A DNA stretch of 26,209 bases from Comamonadaceae bacterium (GTDB lineage: Bacteria > Pseudomonadota > Gammaproteobacteria > Burkholderiales > Burkholderiaceae_C), in NCBI GenBank assembly GCA_947460165.1, contig CANHKH010000005.1:1-26209 (forward strand), read 5' to 3'. A program made the position numbers and the translations under genes. This document shows, one piece after another, positions 15,293 through 24,985 of the stretch; within the stretch, counting starts at the first letter, position 1, and each line of letters begins with the position of its first letter. The notes under the pieces were generated by a model. That model saw nothing but the letters and a program-made list of their open reading frames with translations. It was not told the DNA's origin and did no database searches.

Positions 15293-18200
15293 ATGCAGAT
15301 CGCTGAAATTTCCATCCGTCGCCCGGTGTTTGCCACCGTGATGTCGCTGCTCATCTTGTTGGTGGGCATGGTCAGCTTTGACCGGTTGACCGTGCGCGAA
15401 TACCCCAAAATTGACGAGCCTGTGGTCACCGTGAGCGTTCGCTACCCCGGCGCCTCGGCCGAGGTGGTGGAAAGCCAGATCTCCAAGCCGCTGGAAGACT
15501 CGATCGCCGGCATTGACGCGGTGGACGTGATCACCTCCATCAGCCGGGCCGAGCAAAGTCAAATATCGGTGCGTTTTCGGCTTGAAAAAGACGCTGACGC
15601 CGCCGCCGCCGAGGTGCGCGACCGCACAGCGCGGGTGCGCAACCGACTGCCCACCACCATTGAAGAGCCGGTCATCGCCAAGGTGGAGGCCGACGCTTTT
15701 CCGGTGATTTGGCTGGCGTTCAGCAGCGACACGCTCAACCCGCTGCAAATCAACGACATGGTCAACCGCGTGGTCAAGCCTCGCCTGCAAACGGTCACGG
15801 GCGTGGCCGATGTGCGTATTTATGGCGAGCGCAAGTACGCCATGCGCGTGTGGCTGGACCCCGAGCGCATGGCTGGCTATAAGCTCACTGCCCAGGACGT
15901 GGAAGACGCCGTGCGGAGAAATAATCTCGACGTGCCGGCCGGGCGCATTGAGTCCTCGCAGCGCGAGTTCAGCGTCACCTCGCAAACTGATTTGACCCGG
16001 CCCAGCCAGTTTGCGCAGATCGTGGTCAAAACGGTCAATGGCTTTCCGGTCAAGCTCGGCGACATTGCGCGCATCGAGGAAAGCGCGGCCGATGTGCGCA
16101 GCTCTGTTCGCCTCAACGGCCGCCCCGCCATCTCGGCCGGCGTGATTCGCCAGGCCACGGCCAACCCGCTGACCTTGTCGGCCGGGGTGCGCGCCATGAT
16201 TCCCAAGCTGCAGGCCGACTTGCCCCCTGGCGTGAGCATTGAGGTGGCCAACGACAATTCGGTGTTCATTGACCGCTCGGTCAAGAATGTTTACAAAACC
16301 GTGCTGGAGGCGGTGGTGTTGGTGGCGCTGGTGATTTTTGTGTTTTTGCGCACCTTCAGGGCTTCCATCATTCCGCTGGTGACCATCCCCGTCAGTCTGG
16401 TGGGCACGTTTGCGCTCATGGCCATGGCGGGCTTTACCATCAACACGCTGACCCTGCTGGCCTTGGTGCTGGCCATTGGCTTGGTGGTGGACGACGCCAT
16501 CGTGATGCTTGAAAACATCTTTCGCCACATTGAAGAGGGCATGGACCCCTTTGCCGCGTCCATTCGCGGGGCCAAGGAAATCGGTTTTGCTGTGGTGTGC
16601 ATGACGCTGACCTTGGTGGCGGTGTTTGCACCGCTGGCCTTTACCCCCGGTCGAACGGGGCGGCTGTTTGTGGAGTTTGCGCTGGCTTTGGCGGGTGCGG
16701 TGCTGGTCTCGGGCTTTGTGGCGCTCACCCTCACGCCCATGTTGTGCTCCAAGCTCTTGCGCCACAACCCCAGTCCCAATTTCTTTGACCGCGGCATGGA
16801 GCGTTGGCTGACGGCCTTGTCCGACGGCTACGGCAGTGTCTTGCGCTGGCTCTTGACCACCCGCAGCCGCTACGGCGGCGTGGTGGGGTTTGTGTTGCAG
16901 GCCCGCTGGTTGGTGGTGGCTGTCATGTTGGCCAGCGCTGGCGGCATTGCCATGGTCTGGCCGACCATGAAGTCGGAGCTCTCCCCGCTGGAGGACCGAG
17001 GCACGATCTTGGCCGTGGTCAATTCACCGGATGGCGCCACTTTGGCCTACACCGACAAATACGCCCGCATCTTGGAAGGCATTGGCAGTTCTTACCCTGA
17101 GTTTGACCGGATTTTTGCCAATCTCGGCAACCCCACCGTGTCGCAGGGCACCGTGATTTACCGGGCCACACCCTGGGAGGAGCGCAACCGCACCACCTTG
17201 GAGTTGGCCCGGGAAATGGGGCCCAAATTCAGCAGCTTGGCTGGTGTCACTGCCTTTGCCATCACACCTCCTTCGCTGGGCCAGGGCTTCAGGGAGCGGC
17301 CTGTGAATTTTGTGATTCAGACCTCGGACAGCTACGAAAACCTCAGCCGCGTGGTGCGCCAAATCGTTGATGAAATGGCCAAAAATCCTGGTTTTGTGCA
17401 GCCTGACGTGGACTTGCGGCTGAACAAGCCCGAATTGCGTGTGACCGTGGACCGCGAGAAAGCGGCCGATGCGGGCGTCAGCGTGGAGGTGGTGGCCCGT
17501 GCCCTGGAAACCACACTGGGTGGGCGCCAGGTCACGCGCTACAAGCGCGATGCCGAACAGTACGACGTGATTTTGCAAAACCGCGCCAGCGGTCGGGATG
17601 TGCCTCAGGACATTGACAATATTTTTGTCAAAGGCCGCAACGACACCATGGTGCCCATGTCGGCCCTGGTCAAAGCCCGCGAGACGGTGAGTCCGCGCGA
17701 GCTCAACCACTTTGGCCAGCGCCGCTCGGCCACCATCACGGCCAATTTGTCGCCCGACTTCTCGCTGGGCGAGGCCCTCAAATTCATGGACCAAACAGCG
17801 GCCCAGGTGCTCAAGCCGGGCTACACCACCGACCTGAACGGCACTTCGCGCGAGTTTCGCAACTCGCAAGGCGCCCTGGCGCTGGTCTTTGCCCTGGCGC
17901 TGGTGTTCATTTTCTTGGTGCTGGCCGCGCAATTTGAGAGCTTTGTGGACCCCTTGGTGATCATGTTGTCGGTGCCGCTGTCCATGATTGGCGCGCTGTT
18001 GGCGCTCAAGTGGTCGGGCGGCTCGCTCAATGTGTACTCGCAAATCGGCCTCATCACCCTGGTGGGTCTGATCACCAAGCACGGTATCTTGATTGTGGAG
18101 TTCACCAACCAACTCAGAGAGCAGGGCATGGAGTTGCTCGACGCGCTCATCAAAGCTTCGGCGCAGCGCTTGCGGCCTATTTTGATGACCACCGGCGCCA

Positions 18201-18427
18201 TGGTGCTGGGCGCCGTTCCGCTGGCCCTGGCCACCGGTGCCGGCGCTGAAAGCCGGACCCAGATTGGCTGGGTGATTGTGGGCGGCATGAGCTTGGGCAC
18301 GTTGCTGACGATTTTTGTGGTGCCCACCATGTACCTGCTGTTTGCCCGCAAAATTGTGCCTGGGGCCGACACGCGCGTCGTCAAGGATGCGCCTGCGCCT
18401 GTGGTGCATGAGTTGATCGCCAAGTAA
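15293..18427 (+). CDS. RND-type efflux pump, inner-membrane permease (HAE1/AcrB-like)
   Basis: This is a proton-driven efflux transporter of the HAE1 family (1044 aa, normal length) that acts as a trimer. The start MQIAEISIRRPVFATVMSL is typical, with the first membrane helix at about residues 10-30. Repeated halves show six-helix bundles at about 330-550 and 860-1030, and large periplasmic loops between TM1-2 and TM7-8. Proton-relay residues are present: Asp400-Asp401 in LVVDDAIVMLENIF (AcrB Asp407/408) and Lys929 in LITKHGILIVEF (AcrB Lys940). SD AGGAG supports ATG 15293. It is co-directional with the adaptor gene 71 bp upstream. No outer-membrane factor follows, so an unlinked TolC-like channel is probably used. 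The substrate is unknown. Confidence 0.94.
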   Translation: MQIAEISIRRPVFATVMSLLILLVGMVSFDRLTVREYPKIDEPVVTVSVRYPGASAEVVESQISKPLEDSIAGIDAVDVITSISRAEQSQISVRFRLEKDADAAAAEVRDRTARVRNRLPTTIEEPVIAKVEADAFPVIWLAFSSDTLNPLQINDMVNRVVKPRLQTVTGVADVRIYGERKYAMRVWLDPERMAGYKLTAQDVEDAVRRNNLDVPAGRIESSQREFSVTSQTDLTRPSQFAQIVVKTVNGFPVKLGDIARIEESAADVRSSVRLNGRPAISAGVIRQATANPLTLSAGVRAMIPKLQADLPPGVSIEVANDNSVFIDRSVKNVYKTVLEAVVLVALVIFVFLRTFRASIIPLVTIPVSLVGTFALMAMAGFTINTLTLLALVLAIGLVVDDAIVMLENIFRHIEEGMDPFAASIRGAKEIGFAVVCMTLTLVAVFAPLAFTPGRTGRLFVEFALALAGAVLVSGFVALTLTPMLCSKLLRHNPSPNFFDRGMERWLTALSDGYGSVLRWLLTTRSRYGGVVGFVLQARWLVVAVMLASAGGIAMVWPTMKSELSPLEDRGTILAVVNSPDGATLAYTDKYARILEGIGSSYPEFDRIFANLGNPTVSQGTVIYRATPWEERNRTTLELAREMGPKFSSLAGVTAFAITPPSLGQGFRERPVNFVIQTSDSYENLSRVVRQIVDEMAKNPGFVQPDVDLRLNKPELRVTVDREKAADAGVSVEVVARALETTLGGRQVTRYKRDAEQYDVILQNRASGRDVPQDIDNIFVKGRNDTMVPMSALVKARETVSPRELNHFGQRRSATITANLSPDFSLGEALKFMDQTAAQVLKPGYTTDLNGTSREFRNSQGALALVFALALVFIFLVLAAQFESFVDPLVIMLSVPLSMIGALLALKWSGGSLNVYSQIGLITLVGLITKHGILIVEFTNQLREQGMELLDALIKASAQRLRPILMTTGAMVLGAVPLALATGAGAESRTQIGWVIVGGMSLGTLLTIFVVPTMYLLFARKIVPGADTRVVKDAPAPVVHELIAK

Positions 18428-18442
18428 GGTCAATTCGGATTT

Positions 18443-18459
18443 TTGCCCCTCAAGGGCAA
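18443..18459 (+). terminator. hairpin just after the RND pump gene (weak)
   Basis: TTGCCC and GGGCAA form a 6-bp stem with a CTCAA loop 15 bases after the stop codon. It lacks a trailing T-run. Confidence 0.25.
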
Positions 18460-18517
18460 CTGGGGCGTGGTGTGCGGGTGAGGGCACCCTGGTCCCGCGC
18501 CATGCCCCCATCCCGGC

Positions 18518-18555
18518 CCTCCCAGCGGGGCAGGGAGGAAATCGGGGATTTTTTG
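18518..18555 (+). terminator. possible terminator of the efflux operon
   Basis: CCTCCC (18518-18523) pairs with GGGAGG (18533-18538), and a TTTTTT run follows about 10 bases later. It is in the convergent gap between the pump gene and moeA. The distance to the T-run makes it a moderate candidate only. I see no gene in 18428-18615. Confidence 0.3.
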
Positions 18556-18615
18556 CCTTGCTCTTGACCCTTTGCGGGGAGGGGCAAGCGTGAGGCAAGC
18601 TCTCGGGGTCCGCCG

Positions 18616-19892
<1,277 letters not shown>

Positions 19893-19896
<4 letters not shown>

Positions 19897-20504
19897 GACT
19901 GCTCCAACTGGCGCAGCTCGGCCAAGGTGTTGGCGTTGAAAAAGGCTTTTGCATCGTCCTCTGGCGCATCAAAGGGCACCAGCACGCAGCGGTGCTGCGC
20001 AGTCCACGCGTCAATTTTTCGGCCACCGGCCTGGATGAACGCGCCCAAGCTGGACACCAGCTCAGCGTGCAGCAGGCAAAACACGGGCTGAGGGCGCAGT
20101 TGTCCGTCTTCTTCACGGGCACAGGGCATGGCGATCTCGGCGTCTTCGCGCAGCAAGGCGCTCATCAGTCGAGAGGCCAGGTCCAAGGGAAATCGGGGGG
20201 TGTCGCAGGGCACGGTCAATAGGAATTCGGTCTCACAGGCTTCCAAACCTGCCAAAAAACCCGCCAGGGGGCCGGCAAAGTCGGCTTGGGCGTCTTGCAG
20301 CACGGGCGCGCCCAGGCTTTCATAGGCTGCCAGGTTGCGGTTGGCGCTGATGAGCACCTGGCTGACCTGCAATTGCAGCCTGAACAGGGTGTGCAGCGCC
20401 AGGGGTGTGCCTTTGTAGGGCTGCAGCCCTTTGTCGTTGCCGCCCATGCGGCTGCCGCGCCCGCCCGCCAGCAGGAGCCCGGTGATGGAATGCGTGTCGG
20501 TCAT
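19893..20504 (-). CDS. mobA: molybdenum cofactor guanylyltransferase MobA
   Basis: MobA joins GMP from GTP to Mo-molybdopterin, giving the MGD cofactor used by DMSO reductase-type enzymes such as respiratory nitrate reductase and formate dehydrogenase. The 203-aa product has the nucleotidyltransferase signature LLAGGRGSRMGGNDKGL (11-27), the loop FLLTVPCDTPRFP and the following GTP/Mg-binding region, all typical of MobA. ATG 20504 is chosen; an in-frame TTG lies 12 bases upstream. It starts 42 bp after moaA and overlaps moeA by 4 bases. The presence of MobA implies that the organism makes bis-MGD enzymes. Confidence 0.93.
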
Positions 20505-20546
20505 GCTCAAACCCAAGGTTCTCTGGAAAAACGCGAAAAATGCGCT

Positions 20547-21671
20547 TTATCCGCCTATGTAGCTCATCTCTACCCGCCGTGGGCCTGCGCCGCTGGCATC
20601 GGCGGGAAGCTCGCTGCGCAGTTGGGAGTAGCGGTCGCTGCGGCCTTGCCAGATGTGGCCTATGGCGGCTGTCAGGTCGGCGTCGCTGGCGCCGCTGCGC
20701 AGCAGGCTGCGCAGGTCGTGGCCGTGGCTGGCGAACAGGCACAAATACAGCTGGCCTTCGGTGGAGAGGCGCGCGCGGTTGCAGTCGCCGCAAAAGGCCT
20801 GGGTCACGCTGCTGATGAAGCCGACCTCGCCGGTGCCGTCGGCATAGGCCCAGCGCTCGGCGGTCTCGCCGGGGGCGGCCGCCTCCAGGGGCTGCAAAGG
20901 CAGCTCGGCCGAAATCCGCTGCACCAGCTCGGCCGAGGGCAGCACCTCGTTCATGCGCCAGCCATTGGTGGCGCCCACGTCCATGTACTCAATAAAGCGC
21001 AGCACATGGCCACTGCCCTTGAAGTGGCGGGCCATGGGCAAAATTTGGTTTTCATTGGTGCCCCGCTTGACCACCATGTTCACCTTGATGGGGCCCAGCC
21101 CAGCGGCTTGGGCCGCGTCTATGCCGGCCAAGACCTCGGCCACGGGAAAGTCCACATCGTTCATTTGGCGGAACACCGCGTCGTCCAAGCCGTCGAGGCT
21201 GACGGTCACGCGCTGCAAGCCCGCGTCTTTGAGCGCCTGGGCCTTGCGGGCCAGCAGCGAGCCATTGGTGGTCAGCGTCAGGTCCAGGGGCTGGCCGTCG
21301 GGCGTGCGCAGCTCGGCCAGTTGGGCCACCAATACCTCAATGTTTTTGCGCAGCAGTGGCTCGCCGCCGGTCAGCCGGATTTTGCGCACCCCCAGGCCCA
21401 CAAACTGCTGGGCCAGGCGGGTGATTTCTTCAAAGCTCAGCAAGGCCGACTGCGGCAAGTAGGGGTAGGTCTTGTCGAAAACCTCCTTGGGCATGCAGTA
21501 GCTGCAGCGGAAATTGCAGCGGTCGGTCACGCTGATGCGCAAATCGCGCAGCGGCCGGCCCAAGCGGTCACTGGGGCTTTGGCCCTGTGCCAGCGTCAAG
21601 GGCGCTGCGGGCACCCTCACCGGTCGGGCGGCGCTGCGTTGGTCAAGCAAGGGAATGATGCGTTCAGCCAT
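20547..21671 (-). CDS. moaA: GTP 3',8-cyclase MoaA
   Basis: MoaA is a radical-SAM enzyme that converts GTP to (8S)-3',8-cyclo-7,8-dihydroguanosine 5'-triphosphate, the first step of molybdopterin synthesis. Of 374 residues, Cys52, Cys56 and Cys59 (RCNFRCSYCMP) hold the SAM-binding [4Fe-4S] cluster. Cys294, Cys297 and Cys311 (FCGDCNRARLSTEGQLYLC) hold the second, GTP-binding cluster. The KIRLTGGEPLLR motif follows the first cluster. The C-terminus ends in Gly-Gly (SYIGG), as required for MoaA function. The ATG 21671 start leaves an N-terminal extension of about 40 residues before the RDLRISVTDRC core. It is 13 bp after the isomerase gene. Confidence 0.96.
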   Translation of the reverse strand: MAERIIPLLDQRSAARPVRVPAAPLTLAQGQSPSDRLGRPLRDLRISVTDRCNFRCSYCMPKEVFDKTYPYLPQSALLSFEEITRLAQQFVGLGVRKIRLTGGEPLLRKNIEVLVAQLAELRTPDGQPLDLTLTTNGSLLARKAQALKDAGLQRVTVSLDGLDDAVFRQMNDVDFPVAEVLAGIDAAQAAGLGPIKVNMVVKRGTNENQILPMARHFKGSGHVLRFIEYMDVGATNGWRMNEVLPSAELVQRISAELPLQPLEAAAPGETAERWAYADGTGEVGFISSVTQAFCGDCNRARLSTEGQLYLCLFASHGHDLRSLLRSGASDADLTAAIGHIWQGRSDRYSQLRSELPADASGAGPRRVEMSYIGG

Positions 21672-21684
21672 GGCGCATTCTCAC

Positions 21685-22479
21685 TCAGTCGCAGGGTGCT
21701 TGCGATTGCCAGCGCCGCAGCCAACCCAGGCCGGCCGAGGTGCTTGCGCGCGGGCGGTACTCGCAGCCCACATGGCCTGTGTAGCCGAGCTCGTCGAGCC
21801 GTTTGAACAGATGGGGGTAATTGAGCTCACCCGAGTCCGGTTCATGGCGGTCTGGCACTCCCGCAATTTGGATGTGGCCCACCTGATGTAAGTGCGCCTG
21901 CAGGCGCACACTGAGGTCGCCCTCGCTGATTTGGCAGTGGTAAAAGTCCATCTGAACTTTTAAGTTATCCCGCCCGACGGCCTGCACGATGTCGTGGGCT
22001 TGGGCCTGGCGGGACAAAAAATAACCCGGGTTGTCGCGCTCATTGAGCGGCTCGATCATGACCGTGATGCCGTGCGGCGCCAACACATCACAGGCTTGGC
22101 GCAGGTTGGCCACAAAGGTGTTTGTGAGCTCTTGCAGATCGCTGCCGGCAGGCACCCGACCGGCCATGGCGTGCAAGCGGGAGCAGCCCGTGGCCAGGGC
22201 GTAGCGCAGGGCGGTCTGCACGTTCTGGGCAAACTCTTCTTGGCGGCCGGGCAGGCAAGCCATGCCTTGCTCTTTGGCCTCCACACGGCCAGGCGGCATG
22301 TTGAACAGCACCTGCTTGAGGCCATGCGCGTGCAGGGGCGCAGCCACCTCCTCGGGAGAAAACGCGTAGGGGTAGAGGTACTCGACAGCGTCAAAACCGT
22401 CGGCCGCTGCCGCCGCGAAGCGCTCCAAAAACGGATGCTCCGTGTACATCAGGGTGAGGTTGGCGGCAAAGCGGGGCAT
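21685..22479 (-). CDS. hyi: hydroxypyruvate isomerase-like TIM-barrel protein (Hyi/OtnI family)
   Basis: This is a 264-aa protein of the xylose-isomerase-like TIM-barrel fold, close to hydroxypyruvate isomerase (hydroxypyruvate to tartronate semialdehyde) and 2-oxo-tetronate isomerase. The start MPRFAANLTLMYTEHPFLERF is typical. The presumed catalytic glutamates are Glu143 (MIEPLNERDNPGYFL) and Glu240 (GCEYRP), with metal-ligand candidates in QMDFYHCQ and HIQIAGVPDRHEPDSGELNY. The usual neighbours glyoxylate carboligase and tartronate semialdehyde reductase are missing, so the substrate is uncertain. ATG 22479 is chosen over a longer frame to 22563 that crosses the hppA terminator region. It leads directly into moaA, an unusual combination. 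Confidence 0.85.
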   Translation of the reverse strand: MPRFAANLTLMYTEHPFLERFAAAAADGFDAVEYLYPYAFSPEEVAAPLHAHGLKQVLFNMPPGRVEAKEQGMACLPGRQEEFAQNVQTALRYALATGCSRLHAMAGRVPAGSDLQELTNTFVANLRQACDVLAPHGITVMIEPLNERDNPGYFLSRQAQAHDIVQAVGRDNLKVQMDFYHCQISEGDLSVRLQAHLHQVGHIQIAGVPDRHEPDSGELNYPHLFKRLDELGYTGHVGCEYRPRASTSAGLGWLRRWQSQAPCD

Positions 22480-22526
22480 GGGTGCGGCGGCGGTGGGTGG
22501 TGCAAGCAGCCTGCCATTGTGCCCCT

Positions 22527-22542
22527 GGCAAGAAAGCTTGCC
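22527..22542. repeat. inverted repeat upstream of the isomerase gene
   Basis: GGCAAG and CTTGCC flank AAAG, giving a 6-bp stem. Its CAAGAAAGC part occurs again at 22551. It lies about 50 bp before the isomerase start and may be part of the hppA 3' end or the isomerase promoter. Confidence 0.3.
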
Positions 22543-22550
22543 CCGCACCA

Positions 22551-22587
22551 CAAGAAAGCCCACCCAGCCCGCGTGCGGGCTGGGCTT
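22551..22587 (-). terminator. intrinsic terminator of hppA
   Basis: On the minus strand CCCAGCCCG and CGGGCTGGG form a 9-bp stem with a CACG loop (arms 22563-22571 and 22576-22584), starting about 10 bases after the hppA stop. GGGCTTTCTT follows, a short imperfect U-rich tail. This should separate hppA from the isomerase-moaA transcript. Confidence 0.6.
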
Positions 22588-22593
22588 GGAGAC

Positions 22594-24723
22594 TCAGGGT
22601 TTGACCACCGCTTTGACCGCAGCTGCGGCCGGCAGGGCAGCGCCCTGGCTTGAGGCGGGCGGGTGGAACTGCATCACCAAGGGCACGATCAACAAGGCCA
22701 CGATGTTGATGATTTTGATCAGCGGGTTGATGGCGGGCCCCGCCGTGTCTTTGTAGGGGTCGCCCACGGTGTCGCCTGTGACGGCGGCTTTGTGCGCCTC
22801 CGAGCCTTTGCCGCCGTGGTGCGCGTCTTCAATGTATTTTTTGGCGTTGTCCCAAGCGCCGCCGCCCGTGCACATGGAAATGGCCACAAACAAGCCGGTG
22901 ACGATGGTGCCCATGAGCAGGCCGCCCAAGGCCTTGGGGCCGAGCAGCAGGCCCACCAGCAGGGGGGCAACCACAGGCAGCAGCGAGGGAATCATCATCT
23001 CTTTGATGGCGGCGCTGGTCAGCATGTCCACAGCGCGGCCGTATTCGGGCTTGGCCGTGCCGTCCATGATGCCCGGAATCTCCTTGAACTGGCGGCGCAC
23101 CTCGACCACCACCGAGCCAGCCGCGCGACCCACGGCCTCCATGGCCATGGCGCCAAACAAATAAGGTATCAACCCGCCAATAAAGAGTCCGACGATGACC
23201 AAGGGGTCGCTCAGGTCAAAGCTGATGGCCGCGCCATAGCTTTCCAGCTTGTGGGTGTAGTCGGCAAACAGCACCAATGCAGCCAGCCCGGCTGAGCCAA
23301 TGGCGTAGCCCTTGGTCACGGCCTTGGTGGTGTTGCCCACAGCGTCCAGCGGGTCTGTGACTGCGCGCACCGAGGCGGGCAGGTCGGCCATTTCGGCAAT
23401 GCCGCCAGCGTTGTCGGTGATGGGGCCATAGGCGTCCAGCGCCACCACAATGCCGGCCATGCTGAGCATGGCCGTGGCGGCCACGGCAATGCCGTAGAGC
23501 CCAGCCAGGCCGTAGGAGGCCATGATGGCCGCACAGACAAACAGCACAGGCCAGGCGGTCGAGCGCATGGACACGCCCAGTCCGGCGATGACGTTGGTGC
23601 CGTGGCCGGTGGTCGAGGCCTGGGCAATGTGTTGCACGGGGGCGTACTGTGTGCCGGTGTAGTACTCGGTGATCCAGACCAGGGCGGCGGTCAGCACCAA
23701 GCCCACCGCGCAGGCGCCAAACAGCCGCATTTGGCTGCCCGCGGCGGCCACTGCGTTGTCAGGGATCAGCCATAAGGTCACAAAGTAAAACGCAACCAGC
23801 GAGAGCACACCCGCAATCGCCAGTCCTTTGTAGAGCGCGGGCATCACATTGGTCATGCCCGGCGTGGCTTTGACAAAAAAGCAGCCGATGATGGACGCCA
23901 CAATCGACACCGCGCCCAGCGCCAGGGGATAGACCACCGCATTCAAAGGCGCGGCAGTGACCAGCAAGGCGCCCAGCACCATGGTGGCGATCAGGGTCAC
24001 GGCGTAGGTTTCAAACAAGTCGGCGGCCATGCCCGCACAGTCGCCCACGTTGTCGCCCACGTTGTCGGCAATCACGGCAGGGTTGCGCGGGTCGTCCTCT
24101 GGGATGCCCGCTTCGACCTTGCCCACCAGGTCGGCGCCCACGTCGGCCCCCTTGGTGAATATGCCGCCGCCCAAGCGCGCAAAAATAGAGATCAGCGAGG
24201 AGCCAAAGGCAAAGCCGATCAGCGGGTTGAGCAAGGTGGCAAGCTTGCGGTCGGGTGTGAGCTGCCCGTTGCCCACCAAAAACCAATAAAAGACCGTCAC
24301 GCCCAACAGACCCAGTCCCACCACCAACATGCCGGTGATGGCGCCGCCCCTGAAAGCCACGTCCAGCGCCGGGCCAATTCCTCGGGTGGCTGCTTGCGCC
24401 GTACGCACATTGGCGCGCACCGACACGTTCATGCCAATAAAGCCGCAGGCGCCCGAAAGCACCGCACCCACCACAAAGCCCACCGCCGTCATGCCGTCGA
24501 GGAACAGCCCGATGAGCACAGTCAGCACCAAACCTACTACGGCAATGGTGCGGTACTGACGGGCCAGGTAGGCAGCGGCGCCGGTCTGGATGGCGGCTGC
24601 AATGTCTTGCATGCGCGCATTGCCAGGGTCTTGGGAAAGAATCCAGGATCGCGCCCAGATGCCGTAAAAAACGGCGAGGAGCCCGCAGGCCCCGGCCATT
24701 AAGAGTGCAGAGTTGCCGGTCAT
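22594..24723 (-). CDS. hppA: membrane-bound proton-pumping pyrophosphatase (K+-independent type)
   Basis: This integral membrane enzyme hydrolyses pyrophosphate and pumps protons out of the cytoplasm. The 709-aa length and about 15-16 hydrophobic helices fit. The substrate site is clear: DVGADLVGKVEAGIPEDD, then NPAVIADNVGDNVGDCAGMA. In the region that sets potassium dependence, GNTTKAVTKGYAIGSAGL has Lys and Thr where K+-dependent enzymes have Ala and Gly/Ala (positions 460/463 of the reference enzyme), indicating a K+-independent H+-PPase. The ATG 24723 start has AAGAAAG upstream. It is divergent from ppa, so both pyrophosphatases share an intergenic region. A hairpin terminator follows. 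Confidence 0.96.
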   Translation of the reverse strand: MTGNSALLMAGACGLLAVFYGIWARSWILSQDPGNARMQDIAAAIQTGAAAYLARQYRTIAVVGLVLTVLIGLFLDGMTAVGFVVGAVLSGACGFIGMNVSVRANVRTAQAATRGIGPALDVAFRGGAITGMLVVGLGLLGVTVFYWFLVGNGQLTPDRKLATLLNPLIGFAFGSSLISIFARLGGGIFTKGADVGADLVGKVEAGIPEDDPRNPAVIADNVGDNVGDCAGMAADLFETYAVTLIATMVLGALLVTAAPLNAVVYPLALGAVSIVASIIGCFFVKATPGMTNVMPALYKGLAIAGVLSLVAFYFVTLWLIPDNAVAAAGSQMRLFGACAVGLVLTAALVWITEYYTGTQYAPVQHIAQASTTGHGTNVIAGLGVSMRSTAWPVLFVCAAIMASYGLAGLYGIAVAATAMLSMAGIVVALDAYGPITDNAGGIAEMADLPASVRAVTDPLDAVGNTTKAVTKGYAIGSAGLAALVLFADYTHKLESYGAAISFDLSDPLVIVGLFIGGLIPYLFGAMAMEAVGRAAGSVVVEVRRQFKEIPGIMDGTAKPEYGRAVDMLTSAAIKEMMIPSLLPVVAPLLVGLLLGPKALGGLLMGTIVTGLFVAISMCTGGGAWDNAKKYIEDAHHGGKGSEAHKAAVTGDTVGDPYKDTAGPAINPLIKIINIVALLIVPLVMQFHPPASSQGAALPAAAAVKAVVKP

Positions 24724-24841
24724 ATCAAACTTTCTTGGTTGGACTTGGGGATTCGGTGCAACGCATTGGGGGTCGCGACACCGCCTTGCGTTGCTTCCTC
24801 AAGCCCATGCACCGGGCAGTGGACTGATTGGCCAACGCCTC

Positions 24842-24870
24842 AATTTATCCCCAATCCTTGGGTTTCCCAA
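24842..24870 (-). promoter_or_regulatory. candidate sigma-70 promoter of hppA
   Basis: On the minus strand TTGGGA (-35, 24865-24870) and TAAATT (-10, 24842-24847) are separated by 17 bp; each matches consensus at 4 of 6. Transcription would begin about 110 bp before the hppA start codon. Confidence 0.4.
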
Positions 24871-24882
24871 CAGTACGTCAGG

Positions 24883-24903
24883 CCCGCATCAGTAAAATGC
24901 GGG
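24883..24903 (+). promoter_or_regulatory. inverted repeat overlapping a likely ppa -10 element
   Basis: CCCGCAT (24883-24889) and ATGCGGG (24897-24903) form perfect 7-bp arms around CAGTAAA. TAAAAT (24893-24898) spans the loop and right arm and fits a -10 element for ppa about 85 bp from the ATG. The -35 is poor. The site could bind a dimeric regulator, or form a hairpin in a longer transcript. Confidence 0.4.
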
Positions 24904-24985
24904 TAAATCCTGATCTCTTGGGCACTCCGCTTCAGGGTCGGGGCCATTTTTTTTAACTTTTCCAATCACCACACAGCATCTCAAC

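Noticed and set aside
15218..16765. 515-codon minus-strand frame over the RND pump gene (a similar one lies at 17024-18598)
   Set aside because: The translation is His/Gln/Arg-rich, antisense to conserved pump helices, and has no plausible domain.
20286..21806. 506-codon plus-strand frame across moaA and mobA
   Set aside because: It is antisense to two clearly conserved genes and crosses their boundary; treated as a shadow.
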